Source: Monocercomonoides exilis (lineage: Eukaryota; Preaxostyla; Oxymonadida; Polymastigidae). From it: a stretch of 64,000 nt of DNA. The translations under genes and the position numbers were made by a program. The first letter of the stretch is position 1. Each line of letters opens with the position of its first letter. Below, in pieces: positions 24,022 to 35,347 of the stretch. The notes below the pieces were generated by a model, which saw nothing but the letters and a program-made list of their open reading frames with translations, searched no databases and was not told where the DNA came from. The stretch is from positions 46,001-110,000 of the forward strand of contig LSRY02000073.1 in the NCBI GenBank assembly GCA_001643675.2, read 5' to 3'.

Positions 24022-25464
24022 TCATTCTTTTCTTATATATTCGACAAAGCGCTCCCTTTCATTCACGAGGACTGAAATCTTCTGTGTCCCTATCTCGATC
24101 GTTGCCTCCTCGCTTTGATGATTCCCTTCCATCAGAGTGATTGCCAAGCTAATCTGCACCTCACACATCTCAAAGGCCTTCTTCACCGTCAGACAAGGAA
24201 ATGTTTCATTTGCCCCACACGGATCATTCAGGACATTTCCACTCACTGAAACGAATATCGTCTTGTCCTTCAGCCAATCCTTCTTTTCCGTGTGCTGATA
24301 ATACCAGCTGCTCCCAGTATAATGGTAGGCATAGCACATTCTCTTCTCATCTGTATTCGTTGTATAGCATTCTTTGAACGGATTTCCTGACTCAAAACAA
24401 AGACCGTAATAATCTGCATATTCAACATCATGTCCATATGGAGTATTGGCAGAGCATTTGCATTCATGAAAGAAAAGGAAATAACAATAGATTCCATCAT
24501 CAGGTTCTGTTGGTCTGTTTGGATGCAATCTCAAACCTCCTCCATTTGCAGTTGCTGAACATTAAATAAATTGAATGCTTATAATCTTATCTTGAATAGG
24601 AATTTTTTTCCAAAGCATACCACCACTGTCAGTGCTTGTAAGTGAACATGATTTTGGGCTGCAGTCAAATACTCACGCACTCTCCTTTCCCTCATTTTCT
24701 GCTTCAATACATCCTGTTCCTGAAACCTGAAAATTATCAAGATAAAGTCCTCCTCCCCAGCCATAAGAAGAACATCTCCGAAATTCACATCCGCTGATTC
24801 GAGTGCATGCTGAAGTTGTATAAACACATATCCATCCTCCAATCCATGTTCGAGCAGTGCATGAGTCGAATGTGTTATTTGTAATATCAGCAGATTTGAT
24901 GTTGTAGCGAAGAATGCCTCCTCCAGAATAATACGCTTCTCATCCACTGAACGAATAGCATTTCACTGAAAGAATTCCAGACGATAAGCTGAACACGCAA
25001 ATTGCTCCACCATAAGAATCATCATCAGCGTTTTAATTTTTATTCCCTTCTACATTTGATCCATTCCATTCGCACCAAATAAACGAATTTGCTCCATTAT
25101 CCGTTTCGTTCTGTCTGTCTGGCTTCAATGGTACCTCTGCAGTTCCTTCACATTCAACATTCCTTGTCCGGCAGCATCCAATGAATGATGTGTTTGAGGC
25201 AGTCAAGGAATCCAAGGGGTTGTTGAGAGAGGGAACAATCCCACCATCATATGCATCACACACTGACGAAAATGAGCAACTATTCATAAAACTTGATGCT
25301 TGTGATAATGTAGTTGTTGAAGGTGAACATGCCTCATTTGCTGTTGAGATATTGAAAAATGATAATTTGGAGAGGGACATAAGGGGAATGGAAGGTGACG
25401 AGAGGAATGGGGCTGATGAGATACAAAAAGAGGAAAAACTCGATTCTGCCACAAAAATGTTCAC
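24022..25464 (-). pseudogene. Broken beta-helix surface-protein gene carried in the 4-kb element
   Basis: On the minus strand the 25464-25033 piece has SSFMNSCSFSSVCDAYDGG and a CRTRNVECEG stretch. A damaged middle (about 25030-24560) still shows Gly-rich turn motifs (YYSGGGIL, GWGGGLYLDNF) in another frame. The 24534-24022 piece has CKCSANTPYGHDVEYADYYG, PFKECYTTNTDEKR and KKDWLKD, then CGANETFPCLTVKKAF, the linker also seen in the protein at 30627. I recall this exact block order from a large Monocercomonoides surface-protein family. Stops and at least one frameshift break it, and the C-terminal half, with membrane anchor or kinase-like region, is absent. Confidence 0.8.
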
Positions 25465-26228
25465 ATCAATGCATTTTCTGTCTTCTTCTCTTTCTCCCGC
25501 TCTTCCTCCTTCTTCATCTCTTCCCCTTCCCTATCCTCCTATTCCTCCTCCACATTCTCTTTCACTCCTAATCTGTCACATCTTTCCCTCCCCTCTTTAA
25601 AAACCTCCCAAAATTCATCTCTCCTTCTCAACCACGTCTATTCAATGAAATATTTATCAAAGTCCCAATAAGCGTTAATCTTTATCCGCTTCTTTCTGAA
25701 ATTTAATAAATGAATATTGTAGTTAATGTATTAAAAAACCTTTTCTCAGCCAATACCTTATATAAAGAATGATCCCATCAAGCTCTTTTCCAAGCTGATT
25801 CCGCTGATTGACCTTAACTTTCAATCGTTTGATGAAATTTCACTCCCTTGAAGTTTTGCAAAAACTCCAGCAAAAATGCTTTTGTTCTTACAAATAAAAA
25901 GAAAGACTTTACATCATATTTCAAAATGTGTCGAATAAAATCACAATTAAAAATTTCAGACCTTTATTCTCCTTTTATTTTGTCAACTTTTGTCTTGAAA
26001 TCTCCGCTTTTCTCACCTCCTCTTCTCTTCCATCATCTATGTAAAAAGAAAAGCATATTGCATTTCCCATTCTTAAAGAAACAGTTTTTAATTAATATTC
26101 TGAGGTGAAATCATATCTTCTTCAAGATAATGCCGAAATGTTCAGAAACCAAAGCATGAAAAAATCTTGTTTCAATTATGAAAAAACAACCATTCAAGCT
26201 TTCAAATCCATATTATCCTCTTCACCTC

Positions 26229-26740
26229 TTCTGCCTCAATTATCTTCATTTCATTTCTATCTTTCAACTTTCAATGTAATCACTTCTCTTCAACCTCCTT
26301 AATCATCCTTAATCGAATATGCGTTGTTCAAAACTTTTACAAGGTCTTAAAATATTAACCTATGAAAATATCAAATTTGCTTTTTCACATAAAAATATGA
26401 TAAATGAATTCATCATTTAAATTCAGATGATATGTAATTGTAATCAATAAAAAAATATTTCATTCAGCATACTTAAATTATTATCTTCTTTAAGCAATAA
26501 CTGAACTTGCTGGGCATCGTGATGTCAAATTATTGTAATGATAAAAATTCTTGTATAAATTATTATTATAATGGAATTTTCTAAATATCCTTAAATTCTC
26601 CATTTTGTTTATATATTCATTCAAGATTTTTTAGCACTGCTTTTATTAACATATATTTTAACTTTAAATTCAACATACCACAATTATTAAAATAAAGATC
26701 TTTCTTCGAACAAAGTTACGATATGAAAAATAATGACCCA
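26229..26740 (-). repeat. Right terminal inverted repeat of the 4-kb element
   Basis: It is the near-exact reverse complement of 22705-23217 and ends in GACCCA before TA. Confidence 0.9.
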
Positions 26741-26781
26741 TATAAAAGTTAATGTTTTTTTAATTGAGTGTTTTTCAATTC

Positions 26782-26782
<1 letters not shown>

Positions 26783-26843
<61 letters not shown>
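26783..26843 (+). repeat. 61-bp poly-A tract
   Basis: This is an uninterrupted A run 42 bp outside the 4-kb element. No gene end lies next to it, so it is not obviously a retrocopy tail. Its length is likely to vary or to be misjudged in sequencing. Confidence 0.95.
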
Positions 26844-26847
<4 letters not shown>

Positions 26848-27478
26848 TCGTATTTTTATCTACGAACAGAAAAAAGTGAATCAATCGTTTTCAAATTAGT
26901 TTGTTTTGTTATTCATCATTAATAATAACATTTTTTCAATTATTTAACATTGACATTAATACGTGAAATCATTATTAGATTAAAAGAGGCCATATAAGAG
27001 ATGATTATTGCAATGGGTGATAATATTAGTAATTAAAACTTATTTCGGAGTGTAAATTCTTCAATGGTTTTATTTCTTTAGTGAGGAATCATTCATTTGA
27101 AGAAAAAAAGCATGAAAATTGTTTCAAATGACAGTGTTTGAGCTTATATTTAGAAATAAATTATCTTTAAAAGGAGTCAAACAATTCGGAGTTAATTAAC
27201 AAATTCTCAAATGAAAATTTCTTATCGTAAATTTTCGCAGAAAAAATAATATATACACAATTTATTATTCAATATTGATTCACTTTTTATTTGAAATTGG
27301 AAAACTTCTAATTCGAAATTAATGAAATTAAGAAAATTTAAGAAAAAAATTTCGACACAATAAAATCACTGGGTGAGAGTCGAAAAGTAATTAAAATGTT
27401 TTGTTTTTTCATTATTCTGCAAAAGGATGAAAAATTGAACCCTGATTTTTATTTCTTGTGAATAAAGATGAAATTTTT

Positions 27479-27796
27479 TGATTTTTCAGAAAAAAGTCAT
27501 CACAATGGAAATAGGATAATTTTCTTATGAATTAACCTCTCATTGTTTGATAATACATCATTCAATCAAGAAAAGTTATTTGCATCAATTCTACAAAATG
27601 AATACATGAATTAATTTTCTGTGAATGAACCTTTTTATGCACTTTTAGGATTCATCATTTGTTTAATTGATCTTCTGAATATATATATATATATGTAACT
27701 TTTCTTGATTGAATGATGTGTTATTAAATAATGTGAGGTTAATTCATTTGAAAATTATCCGATTTCGTGGATAATGATTTTTTACTGAAAAATCAG
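27479..27796. repeat. Fold-back inverted repeat (MITE-like)
   Basis: Arms of about 100 bp (27479-27578 and 27695-27796) share ATTCAATCAAGAAAAGTTA and AATGAATTAACCTC-type blocks in opposite orientation, with an AT microsatellite in the loop. The arms are diverged, so this is an old copy. Confidence 0.75.
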
Positions 27797-27820
27797 AAAT
27801 TCTCATGTTTATTCCAAATA

Positions 27821-28273
27821 CAGTCGAAATCGGATATAAAAACATCGGTTTTTGCACAACTTTTTGTGACTATATCCGATTGTGATTATACACGATGAAA
27901 CTTTACACAGATAAAAATCATAAAAAATTTATAGATAAATTTAATTTTTTGGTTGAAATTTTCATTTTTGAAAATTCTTTTCAACTACTCGTTTTTCTGA
28001 TTCATATACAATTTTTTTCATTAATGCACATTATTGAGACTTTTTCGAGAGCATTTTTGAAAAAGCGATAAATTGAAATTTTTTGATGAAATAATCGATT
28101 TTTTATGGAAAATATTACATAAAAAAATAAAAAATGTGATTGGATATTTTCAGTCCTGTGAATAAATGAGATGGAAAATGAATGAAAAACAAGCAAAAAA
28201 TGTCGGTGCATCGAAAGAAGTGACAATAAATGAATGTGATTATATTCGACGTGATTATATCCGGTATATACTG
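27821..28273. mobile_element. Non-autonomous Tc1/mariner-like element (453 bp)
   Basis: It starts CAGTCGAAATCGGATATA and ends with CCGGTATATACTG, with TA on both sides (27819-27820 and 28274-28275). Sub-terminal GTGATTATA and TATATCCG blocks recur inside both ends. CAGT termini plus TA flanks fit a mariner-family MITE unrelated to the element at 2500. No coding capacity. Confidence 0.7.
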
Positions 28274-29556
28274 TAATTAAAATTTGGGTTCAAATTCTCA
28301 TATATATTCCGAATATTGAGAGAATATAATATTTTCAATATTTTTTGATATACAGCCAAAAACTAGTTTTTCACAAAAATTTTTTTTCAAAAAAAACTCA
28401 TTTTTATTAATTATGAATAAGAAGTTTAATAATTTCGAATAATAAGTTCATTAATTTTGAATAATAAATTAAACAATTTTGAATAATAAGTTTATTAAAT
28501 TTGAATAAGACACTAAAAATAATTCTATATCAAAAAATAGAAATTTATTTTCGGAAAAAAACAATTCAAATTCGGAATAAATATTTCTATTTCGAAAAAG
28601 AATAATTCGATTTCGAAATTCATTTTCAACTGAAATTTTTAATTTTTTTTTGATGGATTTCGGAAAATGTCAAGTTAATTTTTCACCAGTTAAATATAAA
28701 AACTCTAAAAAAACCGTTTTTTTAAATTGAAACAATCAATAAATCAATTTTTTGAAAAATAATTTTTTGAAAAAAAATCATCACTCTGATGAAAAATTAA
28801 TAGCAAATAATTCAATATTTTAAATATCGTTTAGGAAATAGTGAATTTTCAATCACATTTATTGAATTTCAAAAGACTAGAATTTTTTGCCAATAAAATT
28901 TTTTGTTTCATTAGTAAAATTTTTAAAAATTTCGATTTTTCAAAAATGAAAATGAATTCATTTTCTTTTCGAATTAACTTCAAATTATAATATTTTCAAT
29001 TAAAATGAAACAATTTTTTAAAAAGGAAATGCATCATTTATTAAATATTCAAGAACAAAGTGTGCTCGCAAGATGAAAATCAAGAGCATTTTTACAACAA
29101 AACGTAAGTTATTAATATCACAAAACAAAAAAAATATTCATTTCGAAATCAAATTAATTATTTGAAAATTTGAATTATAATTTCCGAAATCGAACTATTT
29201 TTTTTCGGAATAGAATTATTTTTGGTGCAAATGGTGAAAAAAAAATCACTTGAATCAGAATAAGTTTTAAACGATTGTGATTTTTTCGGTCAAATAAATA
29301 TTACTCCATATTTGAGACGATAATATCTGCTTTTTGAATAATGTTCCACACAATGCATTCAAAGTTTTTTCTATACAGATATCGCACAAAATCCAGTTGG
29401 AATCTCTCCAATTGTTTTGAACTGATCAGGGTTAAACATTGGTACTGATAAGGAAGAGCTGCAACCCATGAACTTCGTCAATAATTACAAAAATATTTTA
29501 ACTTTTGTGTCATCCAGAATTTGTTTTGTTGCAATTCGTTTATTTTATAATTCATA

Positions 29557-29797
29557 TGGGTTATTCTTTTTGAAAAGTCGCAAATGTTTAATTTTCAAAT
29601 AAATCAAAACTTTTATATTTTTCTCGAATTTTTGTTAACATTCACCAAATTCACTGATGTGGAATCTATTACTTGATAATGCTATTTCATGAATTCTTGG
29701 GAAGATTCGTAAGCGGGAACAGAAATTTTGGCAAAATATGAATATTTTGATTTATTTGAAAATTTAACATTTGCGACTTTTCAAAAAGAATAACCCA
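29557..29797. mobile_element. MITE with TGGGTTATTC termini (241 bp)
   Basis: The ends are TGGGTTATTCTTTTTGAAAA and its exact complement, flanked by TA (29555-29556, 29798-29799). The core is shared with the copy nested in the transposase at 5434-5675. It is the best-preserved copy of this MITE family here. Confidence 0.88.
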
Positions 29798-30078
29798 TAT
29801 ATCAAAATCGAAAGATAAAACAAATATAACAAATTGAGCTTCAAAGGCGAAAACAAATTTGACTGTAACATTTTCTTTTTTCTTTTCTTTTAAATATTTG
29901 ATATATTTTTTATGTACTTAAAGAAATACTTTGTGCTAATTGAATTTCAATATCAGAAAATAAAAGAAAATAATTTTTATAAATAGTCTTCAATTTACAG
30001 ATTGTACAAAAAATACCGGACAAGATCGATTTCGCAAAAACCTCAATAATAATACAGTTTGCACAAAAAATACAGGAC

Positions 30079-30427
30079 ATCGCAAAAAATACCGGACAAG
30101 ATCGATATCTCAATAACCGCAAGAAGAAAAATTCTGATAATTTTCCTCAAAATATATCTCATCAATACTAATTCATTTGAAATATAAAACTTTCAAAATA
30201 TCTTTATTTGTGCTCAGAAAAAATTATTTATTAAAATCTCGGAGAAACATGATTTTGAGTTTCTCCGAAATTTCAAAAATAATTTTTTCTGAGCATTACC
30301 GAGGAAGTTTTGAAAGTCTCGTTTATCATTTGAGTTTGTATTAACGAGATGTATTTTGAGGAAAATTAACAAAATTATTCCTCTTTCGGTTATTGTTAAA
30401 TGCATCTTGTCCGGTAATTTATGCGAT
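30079..30427. repeat. Large fold-back element with ACCGGACAAGAT ends
   Basis: About 349 bp can fold on itself: ATCGCAAAAAATACCGGACA at the left and CTTGTCCGGTAATTTATGCG at the right. The inner arms meet at CTCGGAGAAACATG/GAGTTTCTCCG. The left end motif is also repeated directly at about 30010-30035. It lies 200 bp upstream of the surface-protein gene. Confidence 0.8.
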
Positions 30428-30626
30428 ATTTGTTCCTTTAAATTTTTCTTAAGATTTTTTTTCATTTTAATGTTAGGATTGTAATCATACGATTGAAGAA
30501 AAAATTTGGAATAAATCATTGATTATTTTATTAATCTAATAATTTTTCCTCGTTTTTTTTTCTTTGATATTTTGATTTTATCATTTATATAATCATTGAT
30601 CAAATATCTCATTTTCATTTCGGACA

Positions 30627-33600
30627 ATGAGCTTATTGCTCTTTATTTTGATTTGCTTACACGCATATATTTTCTCTGATTTCGATGACATCAATTATAG
30701 AACATATGCAACTGTCTCAAAAGAAGTTTTTCTTTCGGAGAAAGGAAATGATTCTTTTCAGGACTGCGGAACAGAAAATAATCCTTGCAAAACAATTGGA
30801 AAAGGATTGGAGCTGATAGGAAAGGGGAATGAAGAAGAAACTTTGAAGATTGTTGATTCAGCTGATGTTCCTTATGGTTTTTTGTTTTCCAATGATTTCA
30901 AGTTAACATTAACAACAGCATCAAAACAAGGAATAAGAAGAAATATTACATTTGACTTGAATGAGTTGGCAACAAAAGGGAAGTTCCACCTGACAAATGA
31001 GAAAACCTTGAATATGGAACATTTGAACATTAATTTTTTGATTTTTGAAACAAAACAGTATTTTCCTAAAGATACCAATGAAGAATCAGCAGTTATTCTT
31101 TCGAAAGGAGCTCATGGGGATTTAACATTAAGGGATTGTAGCATGATAATTAATGAGTGGATCGATGATTACACCACATTTTCTATCTTGAGAATTACTG
31201 ATGGTAAAGTCTTGATTGACGAGGTAAAATTTTTGCCAGACTATTATTATCTTTCAGAAGCAAACTTACTGCACATTTCTGAGAATGTTGAGCTGTCAAA
31301 ACTGAATGCATTAACCATTTGGAGCATGAAATTGGAAAAAGAATGTGCACTGAAACTTCCATCTTCATTCACATTAGAGAAAAGCGAAATGATTGGGATA
31401 AGACGGAATTCAGATGGACCCGCTTTGCTTGAGGCTTGTAGTCGTGCAGAAGAGAAAGTAATGATTACTATTTCGAAGTGTTTATTTGATTCAGTGAAAT
31501 CGTCAGAGTCAGAAAAAGGAAGTTGCTTCTATTTTGAGATGCTGCATCCGGAAAGTATTCTGAATATTTTTGACACGGTGATCAGCTTTGGAGAAGCAAC
31601 CAAAGGGGGAGGCATAATGATTGGAGCGACAAAAGGAAAAGTTAAATTGGAGAATATGGTGTTTTACCAGTGCAAGGCAATCGAAGATGGCGGAGGGCTG
31701 ATGATTTATGATTTAACACAGATGGCAGGATTTGAATGCACAAACGTGTCATTTGAAGAATGCCAAGCAAAGAAGAGTGGTGGAGTCGAAGCAATTTTTG
31801 GAGAGGAAGAGATCAAAGGAGATGCTATCATATTTAAGAACTGCCTTTTTAGTAACAATAAAGCAGACATTGGAGGGAAAGACATGACTCTTTGTTGTAA
31901 AGGGAAAGCGGAGGAGAACAAAACGCCTTTTGACGAAAAGTGCTTTAGCACGACAACGAAGAATCGGGTATGTGTAATGAAAAAGGACGGATCAGAGATG
32001 TTTCACGATGAATGGCTAAGAGAAGATTCATTGGAATTGAATGTGGATGCAGAAAATGGAGTGGACAGCGCTGAATGCGGAAAACACGAAAAGGCTCCGT
32101 GTAAAACGCTGAAGCAAGCGATTGCCAATAGCCTCCCAGGAAGACCATTTTCAATCTTCACGACGGAAAAGTGTAATAAATATGACACAGAGCCGATAGT
32201 AATTGAAGATCATCATATTGAGATTAAAGGCAAAGACAATTGCATAATTTCACTCACAACTGTATTGGATGAAATGAAAGCTCAGAAAGGCGAAGGATTA
32301 TTCAACTTGAAGAAAGGAGGGTATCTGAAATTGTGCAGTGCCGAAGTCAAAGTGGACACAACAAGAAAAAGTGGTCGAGACAATGGACTATTTGTATGCG
32401 ATGGAGAAGCAAAATTTTATATTTATAAAGATAATATAACTTCAACTGATTCTAACCAGGCTCTGAACTGCGTCTTAATAGAATGTAAATCAGGAAATTT
32501 TGAAATGCGAGAATCAATATTTGCACATTTTTCATCTTCTTGTGCGTTGATACTGGCAGTTAATTCGGTAGAGATTGAAATAAATGATATTGCTCTCGAC
32601 TCAATTTCAACCACAAGCGAAACCCAATCTGTCTTCACCATTTTAAGCGGATGCCAAAAAATTTATTGGTCTGGAGGAAAATTTTCGAATTGCAATTCAA
32701 TTGAACATAAAATTGGTGGGGCGCTGTATGTGGAAATTGGAGACAGCAAAAGCAGAAAAACACTTTACAATCTATACTTTACAAACTGCTCGTGCAGAAG
32801 TGAACAAACAATTGCACGCAAAAGGAATTTTGAATCAAACGAGGAAACAAAAGGAGGGGCAATGTACATTAAAGCTAACGATGAAGCAATTGGTCAACTT
32901 TTTGATGTATTTAATTGGATGACATTCACAAATTGTAGCGCTGACAAAGGGCAGTACATTTTCATTTCGTTGCCCGGAGGGCGAGAGCAGATCGACGACG
33001 ATATGTTTAAATTTGAGATGAAAGATATTTTTGGCAAAGAGGGTATAGTAGTTTTGGAAGAAAGGAAAAATGGGGAAACAAAAATTATTGATCTTTTGAG
33101 CGATGAAGCAAACAGTTTGCCCTATTGTTCATCAGTCATTTATGTGGGAGGTGATAAAGTTAGCAACGAAAAAACATGTGGAAGAATGGAAGAACCATGT
33201 GATCTGATAAGCACTGGAAATCATCATGGAATACCAGGTCATCATTTTATGATGCTGATCAACGGAAGAGTTTGCGTTAACGAGCCATTTACAGAATCGA
33301 TTTATGGTACAATTTCATCTGCAACTGAATCTTTTGCGTCTTCGAATTCATCTTTTTCAGAAGAGCCGAACAGAGGGACTATTCGGATAGGAACGAACAT
33401 GAAAGCAGGTTCATCTGATGGAGTATTTGAAATAATAAACAACGAGTTTCATTTCAAGCATATTGACATCGAATACCCAGATGCTATCGAAGGTGATGCG
33501 CTCGATTTGATTTACGCAAGTAATAACTTTCAAATGAATGATGTTGTGTTCCGACCATGGTATACAGAACTTACAGGTGAGAACGTGCTTGGCGGAGAAG

Positions 33601-34676
33601 GAAAGAAGCTTCCTTACAAACTGTTTAATTTTGATGAAGGAGATGTAACCATTTCTCAATTGGTTATTTACGGAAGAAATGGAAATATAACTGAAAAGTG
33701 TCACCATTCTCATAATCTAATTCAGAATAATTTTAACTTTGATAAAAACAGTGAAATAAAATCAGAATTCGGAACAGTTGACAGAATTGTCGAAGAGGAT
33801 GATCCGTTGTGTTCTTGGGAGTCTGGATTGCTTCACCTGAGTGTTGCATTTGAAGCAACCATCAACGATAGCACGTTTACGGACATCAGCGATGGTGCAA
33901 TTCATTCTGATGCATCTTATCTGGAAATGAACAATTGCAGTTTCACAAACAATCATCCAGTTGAAGAGAATTGGAAGAAATATCCTTCACTACGTCGCAA
34001 CCTTCGCCAAACTGGAGAAGTTAGTTGGGCTTACACAAAATTGAGTTCTTTGGCACCTGGAAGTGATGGATTGGATGGGAAGCCATTTGGAATGCTTACG
34101 GAAGCTGAAGCAGGCGGTACAGCTTTAGAGAACATGGATTCGTATTTCTTTTCGCCTATTTTTAAGAACATAACACTTAAAAGAGAAGAAGCCTTCAATA
34201 AGAATGAAATGCAAAATAAAGAGGAAAGACAAAAAGAGATTGAAGCCGTTGTGCAAGGATCGTATCTATTTCCTTGTGGACTGACATTTGAAGCGACAAA
34301 AAAAAGGAAAGGAACAGACATGAAATGGTCAGACTGCCCAGTTTCAGAATATACAAATGAGACAGAAATGAAAGTTAAGATTCCTCCTTTTCTGTTCGAA
34401 GTGGATGAGTATACATCAGTTGTGTGCCGTTTGTCATACCCAAGTGGAATCATTAATGGAGAAAAAAAGCATTCGGGTAATGTTATTTTAATAAAGCAGA
34501 AGAAAGACGATCCAAACGAAAATGACCCAAATAAATCGATTAAAACACATCAAGTTGCAATCATCGTTTCTGTGAGCGTTTCTGTTGTTGTTGTTATTAT
34601 TATTGTAATTGCTGTTACTGTTTGTGTTATGAGAAAGAAGCGAAGGCATTACACTACTATCAACGATTCAAAATAG
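30627..34676 (+). CDS. Large surface membrane protein, parallel beta-helix type
   Basis: The single-exon ORF encodes 1,349 residues. It opens with a hydrophobic signal peptide (MSLLLFILICLHAYIFS), has a long extracellular part of short repeated turns rich in Asn, Cys and Gly, and one transmembrane helix (about 1309-1334) followed by a short basic tail (MRKKRRHYTT). Three copies of a linker motif divide the ectodomain: CGTENNPCKTIGKGL (residues 47-61), CGKHEKAPCKTLKQAI (near 485) and CGRMEEPCDLIS (near 850). The pattern fits a pectin-lyase-like right-handed beta helix displayed on the cell surface, perhaps for adhesion or for shielding the cell. It is the only intact member among three damaged relatives in this window. 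It lacks the kinase-like cytoplasmic domain that I recall in some relatives. The function is inferred. Confidence 0.85.
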   Translation: MSLLLFILICLHAYIFSDFDDINYRTYATVSKEVFLSEKGNDSFQDCGTENNPCKTIGKGLELIGKGNEEETLKIVDSADVPYGFLFSNDFKLTLTTASKQGIRRNITFDLNELATKGKFHLTNEKTLNMEHLNINFLIFETKQYFPKDTNEESAVILSKGAHGDLTLRDCSMIINEWIDDYTTFSILRITDGKVLIDEVKFLPDYYYLSEANLLHISENVELSKLNALTIWSMKLEKECALKLPSSFTLEKSEMIGIRRNSDGPALLEACSRAEEKVMITISKCLFDSVKSSESEKGSCFYFEMLHPESILNIFDTVISFGEATKGGGIMIGATKGKVKLENMVFYQCKAIEDGGGLMIYDLTQMAGFECTNVSFEECQAKKSGGVEAIFGEEEIKGDAIIFKNCLFSNNKADIGGKDMTLCCKGKAEENKTPFDEKCFSTTTKNRVCVMKKDGSEMFHDEWLREDSLELNVDAENGVDSAECGKHEKAPCKTLKQAIANSLPGRPFSIFTTEKCNKYDTEPIVIEDHHIEIKGKDNCIISLTTVLDEMKAQKGEGLFNLKKGGYLKLCSAEVKVDTTRKSGRDNGLFVCDGEAKFYIYKDNITSTDSNQALNCVLIECKSGNFEMRESIFAHFSSSCALILAVNSVEIEINDIALDSISTTSETQSVFTILSGCQKIYWSGGKFSNCNSIEHKIGGALYVEIGDSKSRKTLYNLYFTNCSCRSEQTIARKRNFESNEETKGGAMYIKANDEAIGQLFDVFNWMTFTNCSADKGQYIFISLPGGREQIDDDMFKFEMKDIFGKEGIVVLEERKNGETKIIDLLSDEANSLPYCSSVIYVGGDKVSNEKTCGRMEEPCDLISTGNHHGIPGHHFMMLINGRVCVNEPFTESIYGTISSATESFASSNSSFSEEPNRGTIRIGTNMKAGSSDGVFEIINNEFHFKHIDIEYPDAIEGDALDLIYASNNFQMNDVVFRPWYTELTGENVLGGEGKKLPYKLFNFDEGDVTISQLVIYGRNGNITEKCHHSHNLIQNNFNFDKNSEIKSEFGTVDRIVEEDDPLCSWESGLLHLSVAFEATINDSTFTDISDGAIHSDASYLEMNNCSFTNNHPVEENWKKYPSLRRNLRQTGEVSWAYTKLSSLAPGSDGLDGKPFGMLTEAEAGGTALENMDSYFFSPIFKNITLKREEAFNKNEMQNKEERQKEIEAVVQGSYLFPCGLTFEATKKRKGTDMKWSDCPVSEYTNETEMKVKIPPFLFEVDEYTSVVCRLSYPSGIINGEKKHSGNVILIKQKKDDPNENDPNKSIKTHQVAIIVSVSVSVVVVIIIVIAVTVCVMRKKRRHYTTINDSK

Positions 34677-35347
34677 CGGAGTATGGAAAACTGCTTGAAT
34701 AAGAATTTATCTATATATTAATTTGCTTTTGCAGAGATAAATTAAAGCAAAAGTAAAATAAAATAGCTTTTTAAAAGTTTTTTTTTTTAAAAATTATTGG
34801 TTATTATTTATCTATAGAAATGAAATATTATTTTTATTTTTATTTTTTTGTATAGATTGTTTATCTGAATTGCTTTTTAATGTATAATTTAAAGAGTATA
34901 GAAAATTTCCTTTTTAAAAATAAAAAATTTATGAAATTTTGCTGAGATTAGAATATTCTTTTGTTATTGTAATTCCTTGATTATGTAATTTGGCTTTTGT
35001 TTGTTGATCGTGCTTTGCTGTGAACACCTTTCAAGGAGAACGCCATGTTTTTGAATTTGTGTTTCAAAGGCATCTTACAGCATTTTGTTTTAACATTTTA
35101 TATAAAAATATTTCAATTCTTTTTCATTATTTTTATCAAAATGCTAAATAATTATAAAAAGCCAAAATAAAACTGAAGATAAATCAATTTTTGTAAAAAT
35201 TTAAATTTCTTGAATTTTTTCTGATTCAAGAGTGAAAAAATAAGTTCTTTTGAAAAAGTATTCGCATACAACAAAAAAACAAAAAAAAAATGTTCGCTAA
35301 AAATTCTTCAAAACATTCAACGATAATTCAAAATGCTCAATTAAAAA
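34677..35347. other. Intergenic region between convergent genes
   Basis: This AT-rich stretch lies between the surface-protein gene and the minus-strand Ser-rich gene. No RNA or repeat was recognised. Confidence 0.6.

Larger units (their letters stand above)
22705..26740. mobile_element. Candidate 4.0-kb element with about 513-bp terminal inverted repeats
   Basis: The ends are TGTGTCATTATTTTTC at 22705 and AATGACCCA ending at 26740, with TA on both sides (22703-22704 and 26741-26742). The arms run to 23217 and 26229 and differ by only a few changes, including a one-base indel near 22990. The interior carries a broken surface-protein gene on the minus strand and AT-rich DNA with no transposase. 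It is therefore probably non-autonomous, with captured host DNA. Confidence 0.75.
26844..30078. other. AT-rich intergenic region with small inverted-repeat elements
   Basis: No protein gene was recognised. The fold-back and MITE-like elements are listed separately. GAATAATAAGTT-type degenerate short repeats occur around 28415-28505, and TTTCGGAATA-type repeats around 28545-28620 and 29190-29225. Confidence 0.6.

Noticed and set aside
26687-26884. Poly-Phe ORF
   Set aside because: Read from the 61-bp poly-A tract.
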